A stretch of 64,000 nucleotides of DNA. It comes from Scedosporium boydii (lineage: Eukaryota; Ascomycota; Sordariomycetes; Microascales; Microascaceae). The stretch's first letter is position 1. Each line of letters starts with the position of its first letter. The stretch covers positions 44,254 through 108,253 of the forward strand of contig NJFT01000138.1 in assembly GCA_002221725.1 (NCBI GenBank). The letters run 5' to 3'. This document shows positions 46,706 to 58,060 of the stretch, piece by piece. A program made the translations under genes and the position numbers. The notes beneath the pieces are model-generated. The model had not been told where the DNA came from. It worked only from the letters and a program-made list of their open reading frames with translations, and made no database searches.

Positions 46706-47470
46706 ATGAGGCGATCAACATCCCAAACCCTCGCTGCACTAGCAGCCATCCTCCCAGCATGCCTCGCCATCGCAATCGACTCCAGTCCCAATACCCCCAT
46801 CCAGCGCCGCCAAGCCAATCTCGACGCCTCGATCTGCAACCCAGCGATCCCGGCCCCTCACGATCCCATCCCTCCCTGCGCCCACATCGAGTACATCGAG
46901 ACCATGTGCTGGCCCATGGGCAGCGAACCCATCCACTTCGACGGCCACGCGCAATGCATGTGCAAAGGCAGCTTCTTCCCCGAGTGGCACGCGTGCCAGC
47001 AGTGTCTCTTCATCCACGGATTAAGGAGCGAGCGGGAGCAGATCTTCTACAGCAACGTCCTCTCTAGCGCATCAGAGCAACTGTGCACCGGCACGCCTAC
47101 CGCGCCCTTCCGGTCTCTCTTCGCGCAAGTGGAATCTACGGCGTCCCGTGTGACCACTGGCGCTACCGTCAAGTCGGATCTTTATCCAGGTAACTCGGAT
47201 ATTGGGCTGTACTACACCGCGAGCGGGCCTCAAGGTCTCGGAAAGGTCACCGGCGCCGCGGCGACGGTAAGCCTTGCCGGCGGTCTTGCGACAGCAGGTC
47301 CCATTACGACCGCTACGCCGAGCCCTACTCTGGCTAGCGGCCAGCGACAAGGCGCTGTCGGGACTGGTAACGTTTCTCAATCCGGGGCCGCGGCTGTGGC
47401 GAACCACGTCGGTTTCGCCTCGCTTCTGAGCGTCTCTCTCGGTACTCTCGCTGCTGCGGTGCTCCTATGA
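46706..47470 (+). CDS. Secreted cysteine-containing GPI protein
   Basis: Single-exon, 254-residue surface protein of unknown function. Residues 1-23 (QTLAALAAILPACLAIA) form a signal peptide, followed by a likely dibasic processing site (RRQ). The conserved-looking core is CAHIEYIETMCWPMGSEPIH and CMCKGSFFPEWHACQQCLF, with eight or so cysteines in the first 130 residues; I associate this pattern with conserved fungal secreted proteins of unknown role. The second half is Thr/Ser/Gly/Ala-rich and ends in a hydrophobic tail (FASLLSVSLGTLAAAVLL) typical of GPI attachment. The cysteine spacing does not match the eight-cysteine CFEM pattern, so I do not call it CFEM. Confidence 0.83.
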   Translation: MRRSTSQTLAALAAILPACLAIAIDSSPNTPIQRRQANLDASICNPAIPAPHDPIPPCAHIEYIETMCWPMGSEPIHFDGHAQCMCKGSFFPEWHACQQCLFIHGLRSEREQIFYSNVLSSASEQLCTGTPTAPFRSLFAQVESTASRVTTGATVKSDLYPGNSDIGLYYTASGPQGLGKVTGAAATVSLAGGLATAGPITTATPSPTLASGQRQGAVGTGNVSQSGAAAVANHVGFASLLSVSLGTLAAAVLL

Positions 47471-48896
47471 TAGTAGCACGATAGAGCAAGATTCAGAATG
47501 TTTTTTCTTTTCTTTCGCGGTGACACATCTCGGATCCGATTTTGTTCGCATATGGAGGGGAGAAACACCTCCGATTGTTACGATTTGCATCAGAACGATT
47601 CTTTGGAACACATCCCCGAAGCCGAAGAGGAGAGCCGTGCTGCAGAAGTTTTGGCGATGAGACATGGATACCTCGGCGACTCCTTCGCTTGTTCTCACCG
47701 CAACCTCTATATGACCTCACGTTCTCTTCTTTTATTTTGTTCCCCTCCCCTCTCCCTTTCAATCTTCAATGTACTTACTTATACACCCTCTCTTTCTCGA
47801 AAGGCGTCGGTGCTGCAATTCAATTGGGTGGCGTCTTTACGCTCTTTTTAACGATGAACCGGGGGTTTCCATTGACGTTGTCTGTCTATTTCATCATACC
47901 CATACAATAGTTGATATAGGAGGTTGCCACGGTCGTGGTTGTCTAATGGATCGACGGCGAAGCTGAGAGATTTTTTTTTTCTAACTTTAACTTGTTCATA
48001 TTTCTTCCTGATGCTTTCCCCTTCCATGGCTTGAAACGAACGGGAAGTCGTTTCTCATCTCCAAACTGGCAACAAGGCCGGGCAAGTGTCATTCATGCTC
48101 TACTTGAGCCAGGTTGGAGCGATTCGGGGGGGGGGGGGGGGGGGGCGTATCATGACGGGTCATTCTTGTGTATATGGTTACTAGTTTCCTTCTCGCACCA
48201 CATCATCACGCTAAGGCTCGATTTCTGCTTCATTTAGTAGATAGCTTGGAAAATAAAGTTCCCTGTTAAACGCTGTTCCCGATATATCTCGTCGACTTAC
48301 ACGGAGGCTGGCTCTGTATTATACCATTGCCATTAGCAGACTAATCTTCATCGCCTTGTTAATTGTCGAATTGTTTTGATTTCACTTCGGTCGAGGCACG
48401 AACCTCGGGTTTCAATTGAAGAATACATACCCAAGAGGAAAACGTCAACAACAGGTAAGAAAAGAAAATGGGAAAGAAGAAAGTGCACCGTTCTAGAAGT
48501 GGAGTTCCAGAACTGAAAAACGAGGGACGAGAGCACCGCTGGCGGGCCCGACCGGTCCAAAAGGAAGAGGTCAGTGTTGTAGCGTCGCAAAACGAAGGGG
48601 ATTTTGCGCTTCGCACTGACGGCTAAAGAGCATCCGAGCCGAGCCCGGTCCATTTCTACTTGCTGAACCACACAAGATGCAAGGGCTCAGACAGGGGAGC
48701 CCCTTGTTGGTTCCCAAAGTCTCTCCGGGCTTGAGATTTTGATATTACCTACATGTAGGCGAAAGGCAGTGTCTCCACGGAAAGGTGAAGAATGCGGCGG
48801 GGTACTCTTATTTCTATGTGCTGGACGTCATTTCGTGTTTTCCCTTTCTTTTCTTAATTGCGGCCCATTCCGAGGGCCTGATCCCGCAAACCGTAG
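47471..48896. other. Intergenic region with a 20-G run
   Basis: No gene is seen. A run of 20 G lies at 48126-48145. T-rich sequence at 47970 and short ORFs have no pattern. The last 150 bp are the promoter and leader of the DUF1365 gene. Confidence 0.4.
48126..48145. repeat. Homopolymer of 20 G
   Basis: Twenty consecutive G with no interruption in the given sequence. Such runs are uncommon in fungal DNA and hard to sequence accurately, so the exact length may be uncertain. It lies between two genes and could form a G-quadruplex. Confidence 0.8.
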
Positions 48897-50854
48897 ATGG
48901 CGACCATTTTGATACTCGGCGCTGTCATTGAGAACTGCTGGCCTGTCTTCTTAACCGCCCAAGCCGTCTTCGGAAGCCAGCTGGACTGGTTCCTGCTTGC
49001 AGGCTCTCTCGCCTGGAAACACAAAGACGCCACAATTTGCGTCTGCGAGCTCATCCTCCCTCTCCTCCCTGCCTTGATTATCGGGGCGGTCTTCGTCCTG
49101 TTTCAACCCCTACGGTTTCTAGCCCTCCTGTTGGATCACACCGAGGCCGGCCCCACGGACTGCGGCCGACCTGTTCTTTTCAAATGCAAGACCACGCACC
49201 GAAGAGTATTCCCCGAGAAGCATGGCTTCAGCTATTCCTACCTCGTGGCGGGGATCCCGGTCTCTTGGAAAGGTCAAGTAGGCGGGATGCTATCGGCCGG
49301 TATGCCGAGGGTGCCAAATATGCTAGCACGATTTGCTCCTAGCGGCGCAAGGCAGATGACTTGGTTCGAAGTGAACCCCGAAGATCACCTCCAGCGCGGC
49401 GGAGTGGGAATGGATCTTAGGGAGAAGCTAGACGTTTATTTGGAGTCAGAGGTAAGCAGGTAGACGTATAAGACCTGCGAGCTGGACGGACGGCGCTGAT
49501 CTTAGATTCCGTGTAGGGTGTTGATGGGAGCAAGTATCCATACGTATATTTGGTTACAGCCCCGCGAATACTGGGATATTCGTTTAATCCAGTGTCATTC
49601 TGGTATCTATATGACGAAGGGAAATCTCTCGGCGCTGTCATATGTGAGGTTAACAACACCTTTGACGAGCGTCGCGTCTACTTGGTTTCTCGGGATGAAG
49701 CATCCTCGAGCCTCGAGCTACCGGACGGCAACATAGATGGCAGTGTCTCGTCGTCACGGCCATCGAAGATTCGGAATCGAGTAACTAAGGACTTCCACGT
49801 CTCGCCGTTCAACTCTCGCAAGGGTCACTACTCCATCGCCGCCAGTGACCCTCTCGGGAAAGACTTCCAGAGCTTCCGTAGCCTTGATACGACAATCACG
49901 CTATCCTCTTCCAAAGGGCATGCGAAGTTAGTAGCGCGCCTGTTTTCGCAGGGTGAACCATTGAACCCCGCAAAGATGACTGTGCTTGAGAAACTCAGGT
50001 TGTTACTTGGCTGGGGCTGGATTGGCTTCGTGACGTATCCTCGCATCGTCAAGGAGGCAGCGATGCTGTGGTTCGCACGCAAACTGCATGTTTGGTATCG
50101 GCCTGAACCTCTGAGCACTAGCCTTGGTAGGCGAGCCGATAGCGTTGAGAAGGAGTTAGAAGGCATATTTAGGGAGTATTTGCGTTATCTTGTACAGCAG
50201 TCTGTCACTGCTCTCGTAGTAAGATACGTACCCAGCGGCGTAGGTGCTCCGACAGAGACCATGATATCTCCTCCGGCGAAGGGCGGATCGAAGGAAACCG
50301 CTGAATTGGACTTTAAAGTGCTCACCCCGGTGTTTTACACCCGGTTTGTCCACTACGCACACGATTTCGAAGCTATTTTCAGCGAGTTTAGGGAAAGCTG
50401 CACCATATCTATATCTAACCCAGACTTGTTGCCGAGCCTTGTGCTCAAAAACCCGCCGGCGCCTGTGCAGGTTGGTAATCCGATCGACTACCTCTGCCTC
50501 AGAACTATCTGGCATCTCCGCCGCCGGCCGGATCGTATTGAGCGGCCCTTACGATCGAGCGACAGGCCGAATTCCGAACCAACTAATCAGACGATTGTGG
50601 ATATCCGCGACTTTCGACCTTCATCCATGGATGGGTACGTCTTTACCAAGGCAACGGCCGAGACGCGAAGGCGGTATAGATCCACTGTCGCTAGAATATT
50701 CTTGGCGGAGTACATGGGCCTCGGGAGTTTGGGCGTGCTTTGGCTTGAAGCTTTTATGTTGAGGGCCGGGCTGGCATGGTTTGTGGCGGCTGGCATGAAT
50801 CCTTTTGTCACGATGGTGGTGTCTGAAGTGCGTCAGATAGTGTCGACGATATAA
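48897..50854 (+). CDS. DUF1365 family membrane-associated protein
   Basis: Conserved protein of the DUF1365 family, biochemical role unknown; bacterial relatives often sit near cyclopropane-fatty-acid and sterol/lipid genes. Exons 48897-49451 and 49517-50854 (intron 65 nt, joint LESE-GVDGSKYPYVYL) encode 630 residues. Two hydrophobic segments near the N-terminus (VIENCWPVFLTAQAVF and LILPLLPALIIGAVFVLF) probably insert in a membrane. The DUF1365 domain follows from about 95: HRRVFPEKHGFSYSY, then ILGYSFNPVSFWYLYDE, CEVNNTFDERRVYLV, KDFHVSPFNSRKGHY and the region around KLRLLLGWGWIGFVTYPRIV. The C-terminal 120 residues end in another hydrophobic patch. All conserved blocks look intact. Confidence 0.9.
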
Positions 50855-53513
50855 GGGTTTGAGTTCTAGTGGCAGTAAGGGTGTATGGATTCCTTGGAAT
50901 TTGCTTCTGTGATTTATTTGGAATCCTAGACGACGGTGAAGAACCACGCCATTCGAATTCTAAGGGATGAAGCGGCTTGTGCTTCGTAGTACTTCATACA
51001 TGCGAAATGATATCAACGTGTATCATTTTCAGTTGGAATAGTAGCCAAAAAGGGCCACTCACGACAAATCTCCGCGGAAATTTGAACCAGACTTAGACTA
51101 GTAGCCTGAGAGTTACTCTGCCATACTTGCAATACTTACTCTGTAGTACAACGGGCCTTGGCGTAGGCATCGGGAGTGTTGGTGGGAGGAAGTCCTCAAT
51201 CGGTGACGACATGGGTCTACCTTGTAAAACTAGCATGGGGAATGAAGGCTGGCAACGGGTCTGGGAATGCTGGCATCTTCAGAGAAGCACCTGCAGTAGC
51301 GGTGCAACCGAATGGTTCAGAACAAGCTTTCGGAGGAAGGTCCGCTCACTCTGCGTTGCACTAGCGAAACCCCACTTCTCCGCTCCCACCAAGACTTTTA
51401 GCTCGAGGCGAAAGAATTCCAAATTCTCCAGCCCAACGACACTTGCGCTACTGCACCGCGACACCACGACACTCCACCTCAACACAGCTCTTCCAGCCTC
51501 TGCGCCAATTGGGAATATCCTCCGCTTCCAAGAACGAAGAAGAGGACCTCCTTCTCCCATTCCAAAGAGTATATATCAATGTTATCACACATATATCTAT
51601 CTATCTCTACACTAGTGTAGTGTACTTTCGTCGTGTAGGCTGCAGGGATCGGGCGACAGACTTGATATTCTTAGAACTACCCCGCCCCCACTAGACGACC
51701 CGACGTCACAATTTCATTCCATCACATCCACAATGACAAATCTATGCCGCTGCCGTTGATTTTTTGCGAATGTAATAGCTCGAACTTGGAGTGACCTCAA
51801 TATTTCCACCACATTATCGGAGAAGTTCCGGCGTTCCCCCAAAGCCCTCGCTCTTTGTTTGCTTTTTACTTTCTCCATACTCCTTCGCGGGCGCGAAAGG
51901 TTTGATCTCCCACCAAGGGATGACGAGAAAGAAAGATTTATTCTCCATTTTATCTTTCCCTCGGCGTGACCGACCTTGGGTATGTATGACCCAAAAAGAA
52001 ACCAGGGACAGGCGGAAGCTATCTCCGTGGCGGGACGGGCTAGGATTGCTGATACCCAACAATGTTTTAAAACACGGAGGAGCTATGAGTGGGAATACGG
52101 GTAATGGATCCCACTCTTTTGGTGAGTGATTGACAGTTCGCAGAACCATCAACTTTGACAAACCCAAGAAGTCCCTGCACCAGTGGCCTCTGGTACTGGA
52201 CGTCGATCTCACAGTGAAGCTAGGGATTTCCAGGAATGAGAGCGGCTAGCTAGGGAATTCGCAGCCCTTTGGCCCAAGGAAGAAGCTTGGGGTCTCCGCT
52301 GCAGGGCGATTCCGCGGAGACACTGAACGTCCGGGATAGAAACGCGAGGAGTTGAAACAGCTCTAAACTGCATGTAGATCCTTGTTCTAGCGTCCCTGCC
52401 GATCTGCAATTTTAAGGAGGCTTCTGGCGGAGCACGGAAAGGCCAAGTGGACAATAGATACGAGCTGTGGGCTCTTTCGGAGGTGCATCAATCCTGCGAT
52501 CCCAGCTGTGTCGTCTGATCTGAGTCTAAACTCAAATGAGCACCGAGATACACAGGGGGGCATGCCGAGTCGGAAGAGGATGAAGTAGCCGTGCTCGAGC
52601 GAATACAATTGTACGTGATGCATCGATTGACGAGAGCGACAAGTTACGGCCCAGCCTTACTAATATTTGATATTTGATATTTGATATGCAGCACTTGAGA
52701 GGTCTTGACAACACAGAAAGGAGGTGTAAGACGACACCATGGAACAAGCAAGTTGGCAGCACACTATCGGCTCTAGTTCCTATAGCGTCAGAAGACAGCT
52801 CGAAACCGGCCCTATTGAGGTCGGTCACTCGTTATCTCGCCAGCCTAGGCTTGGGAATTCTGCAATGATATCAAATACAAAAAGACCTAATACGAAGTCA
52901 ACGAAGCGGAGAACAAGGACAACCGGTTGGGGTGGCTCGCTCAATTGGGGATCAACAACCAGGGGGGGGGGGGAATGAACAAAAAGAGAGACTTCAGAAA
53001 CACTCGCTTCTTCAACCGTGGTTGATTCCCCGCAGTTATTTTTATTCATGATGCCCCGTTACTTATTCCTCTTACACGCCCCCCTCCCCCAACGCAAACA
53101 TATCGTCACCCCTTCCAAGCTTGGGTGGCAGCTTCACACACTTCTAGTTACCCCGCCATCTTACAGCGCGCCCCTCCTCCATGCTTCCCCTACTTGGGGA
53201 AGGTGTGTTTTCTTAACACCAACTCTAAGCTCGACAGGGATAAGAAAGATGGACGAAAGATCTGTTTTGTCACATATTCTTGATACTTAGAACAATACCA
53301 GGTCTATCTGCCGAGAGTTTTTGGTGGATAAAAAGGGAGCCTTGCGCCTGCTGTTTTGCTTCTCTCTCAAGCCTGCTCCGTCATATTCCTTCTGTATTCT
53401 AATTGAGCATCGATCTGCGAAAGAATTAACCTTGCTTTACTTTCCAAGCCCTCTATATATCTATACTCACACACACACACACAATCTACAGTTGTTAGAC
53501 AAACATCTTAACC
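50855..53513. other. Intergenic region, no recognised gene
   Basis: ORFs of 60-160 codons on both strands carry no recognisable motif. A 7-mer, ATATTTG, repeats three times near 52661-52682. A run of 12 G lies at 52962-52973. A (AC)n microsatellite lies at 53469-53483, in the leader of the next gene. Near 50982 there are TACTTCGTA-like sequences with one mismatch. Confidence 0.35.
52961..52973. repeat. Run of 12 G
   Basis: Twelve G follow ACCA in an intergenic region. Together with the C15 run at 20901-20915 and the G20 run at 48126-48145, this gives three long G/C homopolymers in one window, all outside genes. Confidence 0.7.
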
Positions 53514-54181
53514 ATGGTCTACTCCGGGCACTGTCTTTGCGGCCAGGTGAAGTACACCGCCGACACCGACGCGCCTATCATTACTGGCTACGACCATTGC
53601 GATGACTGCCAGCGCCAATCTGGCTCAACCTACTGTGAGTTGACACCGGCGCGCAAGCTCCACCGCATGAGGCACCGAGAGGAACCTGATGTAATTGAGC
53701 TTCCCACACACGCTTGTGTCTAACATGAGAACTTGTCTACACATCAGCTCTTGTCGTTGTCTTCCCCAAGGACAAGGTCAACATCACCGGTCCTATAAAG
53801 AAGTGGAGCGGTAAGGGTTCCTCTGGGAAAGCCGTCCATCGTCTCTTCTGCGGCGAATGCGGTTCTCCCATCGCCCATGACCCTGATGCGGCTCCCGAGA
53901 TCATTGCCATCAAGGGCGGTTCTCTCGACTCCGAGCAAAAGAAGAATCTGAAGCCTGTAAGTCTATGATCCATCAAATTAACCCTCAAAATCATCCCTCC
54001 TTTCGCCGCACGTACAAGGTCAGGCGGCATGGGGTGGAATGGCTGGCATTGAGACTGGAATGTTAGAAGGATGGATTACTGACAGACCCTTCTTCCACAG
54101 GATACCGAAATCTGGACCGTCGGAAAGCTACCCTTCTGCCAGGAGCATCTCGCGAAGCCCTTCACTCACATGCCCGAATAA
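53514..54181 (+). CDS. GFA-fold (CENP-V type) zinc protein
   Basis: Small protein with the glutathione-dependent formaldehyde-activating (GFA) fold, a cysteine-rich zinc domain whose fungal members mostly lack a proven substrate. Exons 53514-53634, 53748-53956 and 54101-54181 encode 136 residues. Introns of 113 and 144 nt give the joints SGSTY-SLVVVFPK and NLKP-DTEIWTVG. Zinc ligands are visible as CLCG (about 8-10), HCDDC (about 29-33) and FCGECGSP (about 80-87). The end matches the family (WTVGKLPFCQEHL). The introns are longer than most in this window. Probably cytosolic. The name 'formaldehyde-activating' should not be taken as a proven activity. Confidence 0.9.
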
Positions 54182-55191
54182 TCGACGAGCCGGGATTGGC
54201 CCATTGGCCTGAAGAAAAGGCAAACGATATGAAGTGATGAATGTTTTGAGGTGTTTGGTGGGTGTGAATTATTGAAAGATTTCATTGTCGAGCAGTCGAG
54301 GGTTTGGTGTACTTTAACAATGCAAGACTGGCGCTGGGGCCAATGGTGGCTGAGATAATTGTCGAAAGGAGCATTTTCCCCCTTTGCCTTTTGTGTCTGT
54401 TTTCATTTTTTGTGATGAAATGCTCTCCCTCGATTCGACACCAGTCAATGGACCTGGGAACATCCCGACATTCCTAGCAAAGGTAAGCCACACATTTCTG
54501 GGTGGCTTCTCGCAGGGCAGGTTTAATAGCATCGTTAATCTTAAGCTCGAGTTTCACGCAACTGAATGAGGTTGGCAACTGATGGATTTTCCACTTCTTC
54601 CCAATGCGAAGCGTTCGAGACCAAGGACTCTTGGAGATGGCTTATCTAATCGAAGTGGCGAAGCACTTTCCCCAGCAAAACTACCTGGCGGCAACCCCGC
54701 GACCCACCGTACACTGTGTATCATCCATGATCAATGGCTTCGCCGGTTGACTCAAGACTATCCCCGCCCTGCTGAAGTACAACCACGCTAGTTGATGGCT
54801 CCCTCCATCGCCTGGGCTGGCTTTAAATCCATCGCATTCCACGAGTGTCTCTCCTATCAATTGTGTATGAAAACGCTGGAAGGGTGACTTACAGTTGTAC
54901 CAGTCAGCTTGTCAGCCTTTGGCGCCATTTCTATTAATAAGAGCTTTACACCGCCCACTCACCTCGTGCCTTATCAATAACATTTTTTTTCTCTGCTTTT
55001 CCCTCCACCCATTATTTTCAACTTCCCCCAGTCAACAACCCAACCTCACCAAACTTCGGAGATAAAAAGAGGACAACTCATTCCTGTTATATCTCCACAT
55101 CGCATCCTCAACCTCACAAAACCGCCTCTACTAAATAATCTCGCTGAGAATCCAAACTCGCCAACGCAGACACAAACAACAAGTCGACACA
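54182..55191. other. Spacer between GFA and MBF1 genes
   Basis: No gene is seen. The right end (54985-55191) is C/T- and A-rich with CTCACCAAAC-type sequence, a typical leader for a highly expressed fungal gene. Confidence 0.4.
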
Positions 55192-55718
55192 ATGGATGAC
55201 TGGGATACCCCTCGACCCAAGCCTGTCCCTCGCGAGACCGTCGTGAGGGGCAAGAGCGCTCTCAACGCCGCTGCGCGAAGGGGTGCCATCGTTGCGACCG
55301 AGAAGAAGTACGCCACCGGCAATGCTGTATGTGAAAAATGCCCGTTTTCTTATTTTTCCCTCCCCATCCCTTCTTCTGCCCTTTGCTAACCATTTTACTC
55401 CAAATCTAGACCACCAAGCCCGCCGTCGAAGGCCAGCGCCTCACCAAGGTCGACCGCTCCGACGACATCATCAAGCCCAACACCATCGGCAAGGAGGTCG
55501 GCAACGCCATCGCCAAGGCCCGATCCCAGATGGAGCCCAAGATGTCCCAGAAGGACCTCGCCACCAAGTGCAACACCACTCCCGCAGTTGTCGCCAACTT
55601 CGAGCGCGGCACCGGCGCCCCCGATCAGAAGGTCCTCGCCGCCATGGAGAGGGTCCTCAACGTTAAGTTGAGGGGTAGCGACATTGGCGCTCCCAAGTTC
55701 GCCCCCAAGAAGAAGTAA
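55192..55718 (+). CDS. mbf1: Multiprotein-bridging factor 1 (MBF1)
   Basis: Conserved transcriptional coactivator that links DNA-bound activators to TBP, and also acts at collided ribosomes to limit frameshifting. Exons 55192-55326 and 55410-55718 (intron 83 nt) encode 147 residues, the usual length. The N-terminal MBF1 domain begins [11 protein letters not shown] and contains [13 protein letters not shown]. The C-terminal helix-turn-helix (about 80-137) contains [18 protein letters not shown] and [16 protein letters not shown]. It ends in basic FAPKKK. Codon choice is strongly C-ending, suggesting high expression. AATAAA occurs at 55747-55752, soon after the stop. Despite the abbreviation, it is unrelated to the cell-cycle factor MBF (Mbp1/Swi6). 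Confidence 0.97.
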
Positions 55719-56587
55719 AATAACCAAAAAAAAAAGAAACCAAAAAAATAAATGAAAGGGAAAATGGGCATTTCAACGACGCTTTAGGCAAAGGCGAGGA
55801 TCGGATTTTTTTCTTCTAGGGTGACTACTCGGACGTGGAAAAAGAGGAATGACCCTTCCTTCGGTATGGCGATGTGGACGTGTTTTCAAATATGGGTTTC
55901 CTTTTTCTTCTGCTTTTTATATATGCACAGCGGGTTCGTTCGTGTGTTGTCTGTGGGCTCAACCTATCAAGGACAACACAGCGGAAGGACCTGAGTTTTT
56001 ATCTACATGGCATGGCATTGCTGGGTTCGGCTTGCCTTGGGAAGGCAGCGGTTTTGATATTCGAACGTTGTTTTTAACGGACACAATAGATTATTACATC
56101 TGAATAGAAGGCGAATTTGGCCCTACTGGTGTCAAAACTACTCGCGCTGTAACTACTTCTGATGTTGAGAGTTTCACTTGGAGTGATGTTAAGAACCAAA
56201 ACATGTGATGCACGGTTATGAGGGGTATGCTATAAAACTAACTAATGCTGAACCCCAGAGGACCAGTCCAATGGTTCCTCATGCTTTGACCTTGGAAATG
56301 CACAACGAACGCCAATACCATGGGTTATGCGACCGAACGCCCAATGAATTCTCCAACGATAGTCCTCCAACTCGAGTGGAAATCAACGACGGAATCAATC
56401 AAGTTGAAGCACTGCTCCAACTTGGGGGGATATGTGTGTGTGTGTGTGTAGTGGGTATGTATGTGTGTGTGTATTTGTTCTCCCCATCCTCCTGCATGTA
56501 ATCCTCCTTCCTCGGCAAGATACGTCAAAATACAAGCTTTATCTTGTATGTACAAACAAGGTTTGCCTCTTATATCCGCTGGCGCAA
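55719..56587. other. Convergent 3' flanks of MBF1 and CDT1
   Basis: No gene is seen. A TG microsatellite (TGTGTGTGTGTGTG and further TGTGTG copies) lies at 56431-56473. Both adjacent genes terminate here. Confidence 0.45.
56431..56473. repeat. TG dinucleotide microsatellite
   Basis: Two TG runs separated by AGTGGGTATGTA. The tract sits in the convergent 3' region between MBF1 and CDT1. Confidence 0.7.
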
Positions 56588-58060
56588 CTAAGAACACAAC
56601 TTGGTAACTCGCTCCTTAATCACCCTATCAACGGGCTGGAACGCCCTCTGAATAACAACATTCTCCTTGCCTCCGATAGTGATGATTTGAATCCACTCGG
56701 GGGTGACCTCGGTGGCCATGAGTCGGATGCAAGAGGCACCCTCTTCGCTCGACAGGGGCATCCGTAGAGAGTCCTTGAGCTTCTGCAACAAGCCAGGCAT
56801 AGAAAACGCAAGGCGAGGCATAGGATTCGCAAGGCTCAGCATGGAAATCGTAGCAGCCACGTCTTCAACACGTTGTAGGGCGGCACGGCGCTGGAGCTCG
56901 GGTCCGGACGGAGGTAGGGGTAGCTGGGACTTGGCGAGCTGCTTCATGCGGATACGGTCGAGGAGGCTCATCTTCGTGCCGTCAGGGTTCAGAGCAGGAG
57001 TAGCAGCAGCTTGGAGCTTCGCCTTCTTCTCTTGCTGCTTGACGACGATGCCGTTCTTGAGTTCCGTGAGAGCACGATGACCCTTCGCCAACATGGGGTT
57101 CACGCCAGTCGAAGAGCCAAGAGAGGCGATGGGCGCCTGGGGCAATTCCGCCAGAGACAAGCTCTCGAGGTTGAAGTCTAGTTCGGACATTTCGTCCACT
57201 GCGCGTTCCGCTCCGAGAGCGCGAATATTTTCCTCGAACTGCTTGCAAAGCTTATCCGTCTGGATAGGGACACCATTGAGGTGAGGAGCCACCTCGACGC
57301 AAACCTTGTTGCGACCATAGCTGGAAATGATGAACGGAGACGCCGTCTCGGGGTTTTGCGCGGAATTGTGGCCTTCGATGGCGATGCACCTCCGGATATC
57401 CTCGACGGTGACGGTTCGCTTGCCCCAGGTACGCGAGATGTTGGGACAAAGGACGCGCACGTCGATAGGAGCGTTCATGCCATTGTGAGCGAGCTGGATC
57501 GTGATAATCTTGAGGAAGGCGCGGTGTAGGCTCGCCAATTCGGCAAGGTGGGCAGGAAGCTCGGGTACGTTCTTCGCGTCCGGCGCCTCCTTCGCTTTCT
57601 GGAAAAGTTCGTCGATTCGCGCGGCTCCCGTGGCTCTCGCCGCCTTCTTCGTCTTTGTGGACGAGGTCTTGCTGACGCGGTGGCTGGAGCTAGCCGATTT
57701 CTGCTTCTTGTCCGAGGATTTGGTCTTCGAGTGGGTCTTCTGTGCCTTCAACTTCTCCAGGTCCTGGAAGAGAGAAGGAGTCACGGAAGTCTTGGCGTTG
57801 CGGGCATTCTCATCCCTCACGCAGGTCCGCTTAGAATCAATTCGTACTTCGACGGTAGCCTTCGCTTCAATGACTTCTTCCACTGCCACCTTCCTCTTCC
57901 TAGAGCCAGCAGTCGCGACATATTCTTCCGAAAGAAGCTTCTTTTCCTGCTTGATGTTGGCAGCGGCTGCTACCTTGGAGACCCGGGTGAAGGCGGTAAT
58001 GGAAGGAGTTTTCGAGGTCAGAGCAGGGCCGACCTGCGAGCGTCTGGAAGGGCGTGCCAT
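56588..58060 (-). CDS. cdt1: DNA replication licensing factor Cdt1
   Basis: Loads the MCM helicase onto origins together with ORC and Cdc6/Cdc18 in G1; nuclear. Single exon, 490 residues. The N-terminal 150 residues are basic and Ser/Thr/Lys-rich, probably disordered and regulatory. The central winged helix runs from about 165 (PELPAHLAELASLHRAFLKI) through CPNISRTWGKRTVTVEDIRR to SYGRNKVCVEVA. The C-terminal MCM-binding winged helix starts near 345 (MSLLDRIRMKQLA) and includes RVEDVAATISMLS. The length is shorter than the animal protein but usual for fungi. I identify it from domain order and these segments; S. pombe Cdt1 is the best-known relative. Three ACGCGT boxes lie 370-400 bp upstream. 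Confidence 0.85.
   Translation of the reverse strand: MARPSRRSQVGPALTSKTPSITAFTRVSKVAAAANIKQEKKLLSEEYVATAGSRKRKVAVEEVIEAKATVEVRIDSKRTCVRDENARNAKTSVTPSLFQDLEKLKAQKTHSKTKSSDKKQKSASSSHRVSKTSSTKTKKAARATGAARIDELFQKAKEAPDAKNVPELPAHLAELASLHRAFLKIITIQLAHNGMNAPIDVRVLCPNISRTWGKRTVTVEDIRRCIAIEGHNSAQNPETASPFIISSYGRNKVCVEVAPHLNGVPIQTDKLCKQFEENIRALGAERAVDEMSELDFNLESLSLAELPQAPIASLGSSTGVNPMLAKGHRALTELKNGIVVKQQEKKAKLQAAATPALNPDGTKMSLLDRIRMKQLAKSQLPLPPSGPELQRRAALQRVEDVAATISMLSLANPMPRLAFSMPGLLQKLKDSLRMPLSSEEGASCIRLMATEVTPEWIQIITIGGKENVVIQRAFQPVDRVIKERVTKLCS

Noticed and set aside
46706..47470. CFEM-domain call for the secreted protein
   Set aside because: The cysteine spacing does not follow the eight-cysteine CFEM pattern.
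51127..51694. ORFs of 162 and 83 codons, one with a mitochondrial-like N-terminal reading (QLGISSASKNEEEDLLLP)
   Set aside because: No family recognised, no continuation after 51.7 kb, and overlapping frames are equally open; not enough to call a gene or a remnant.
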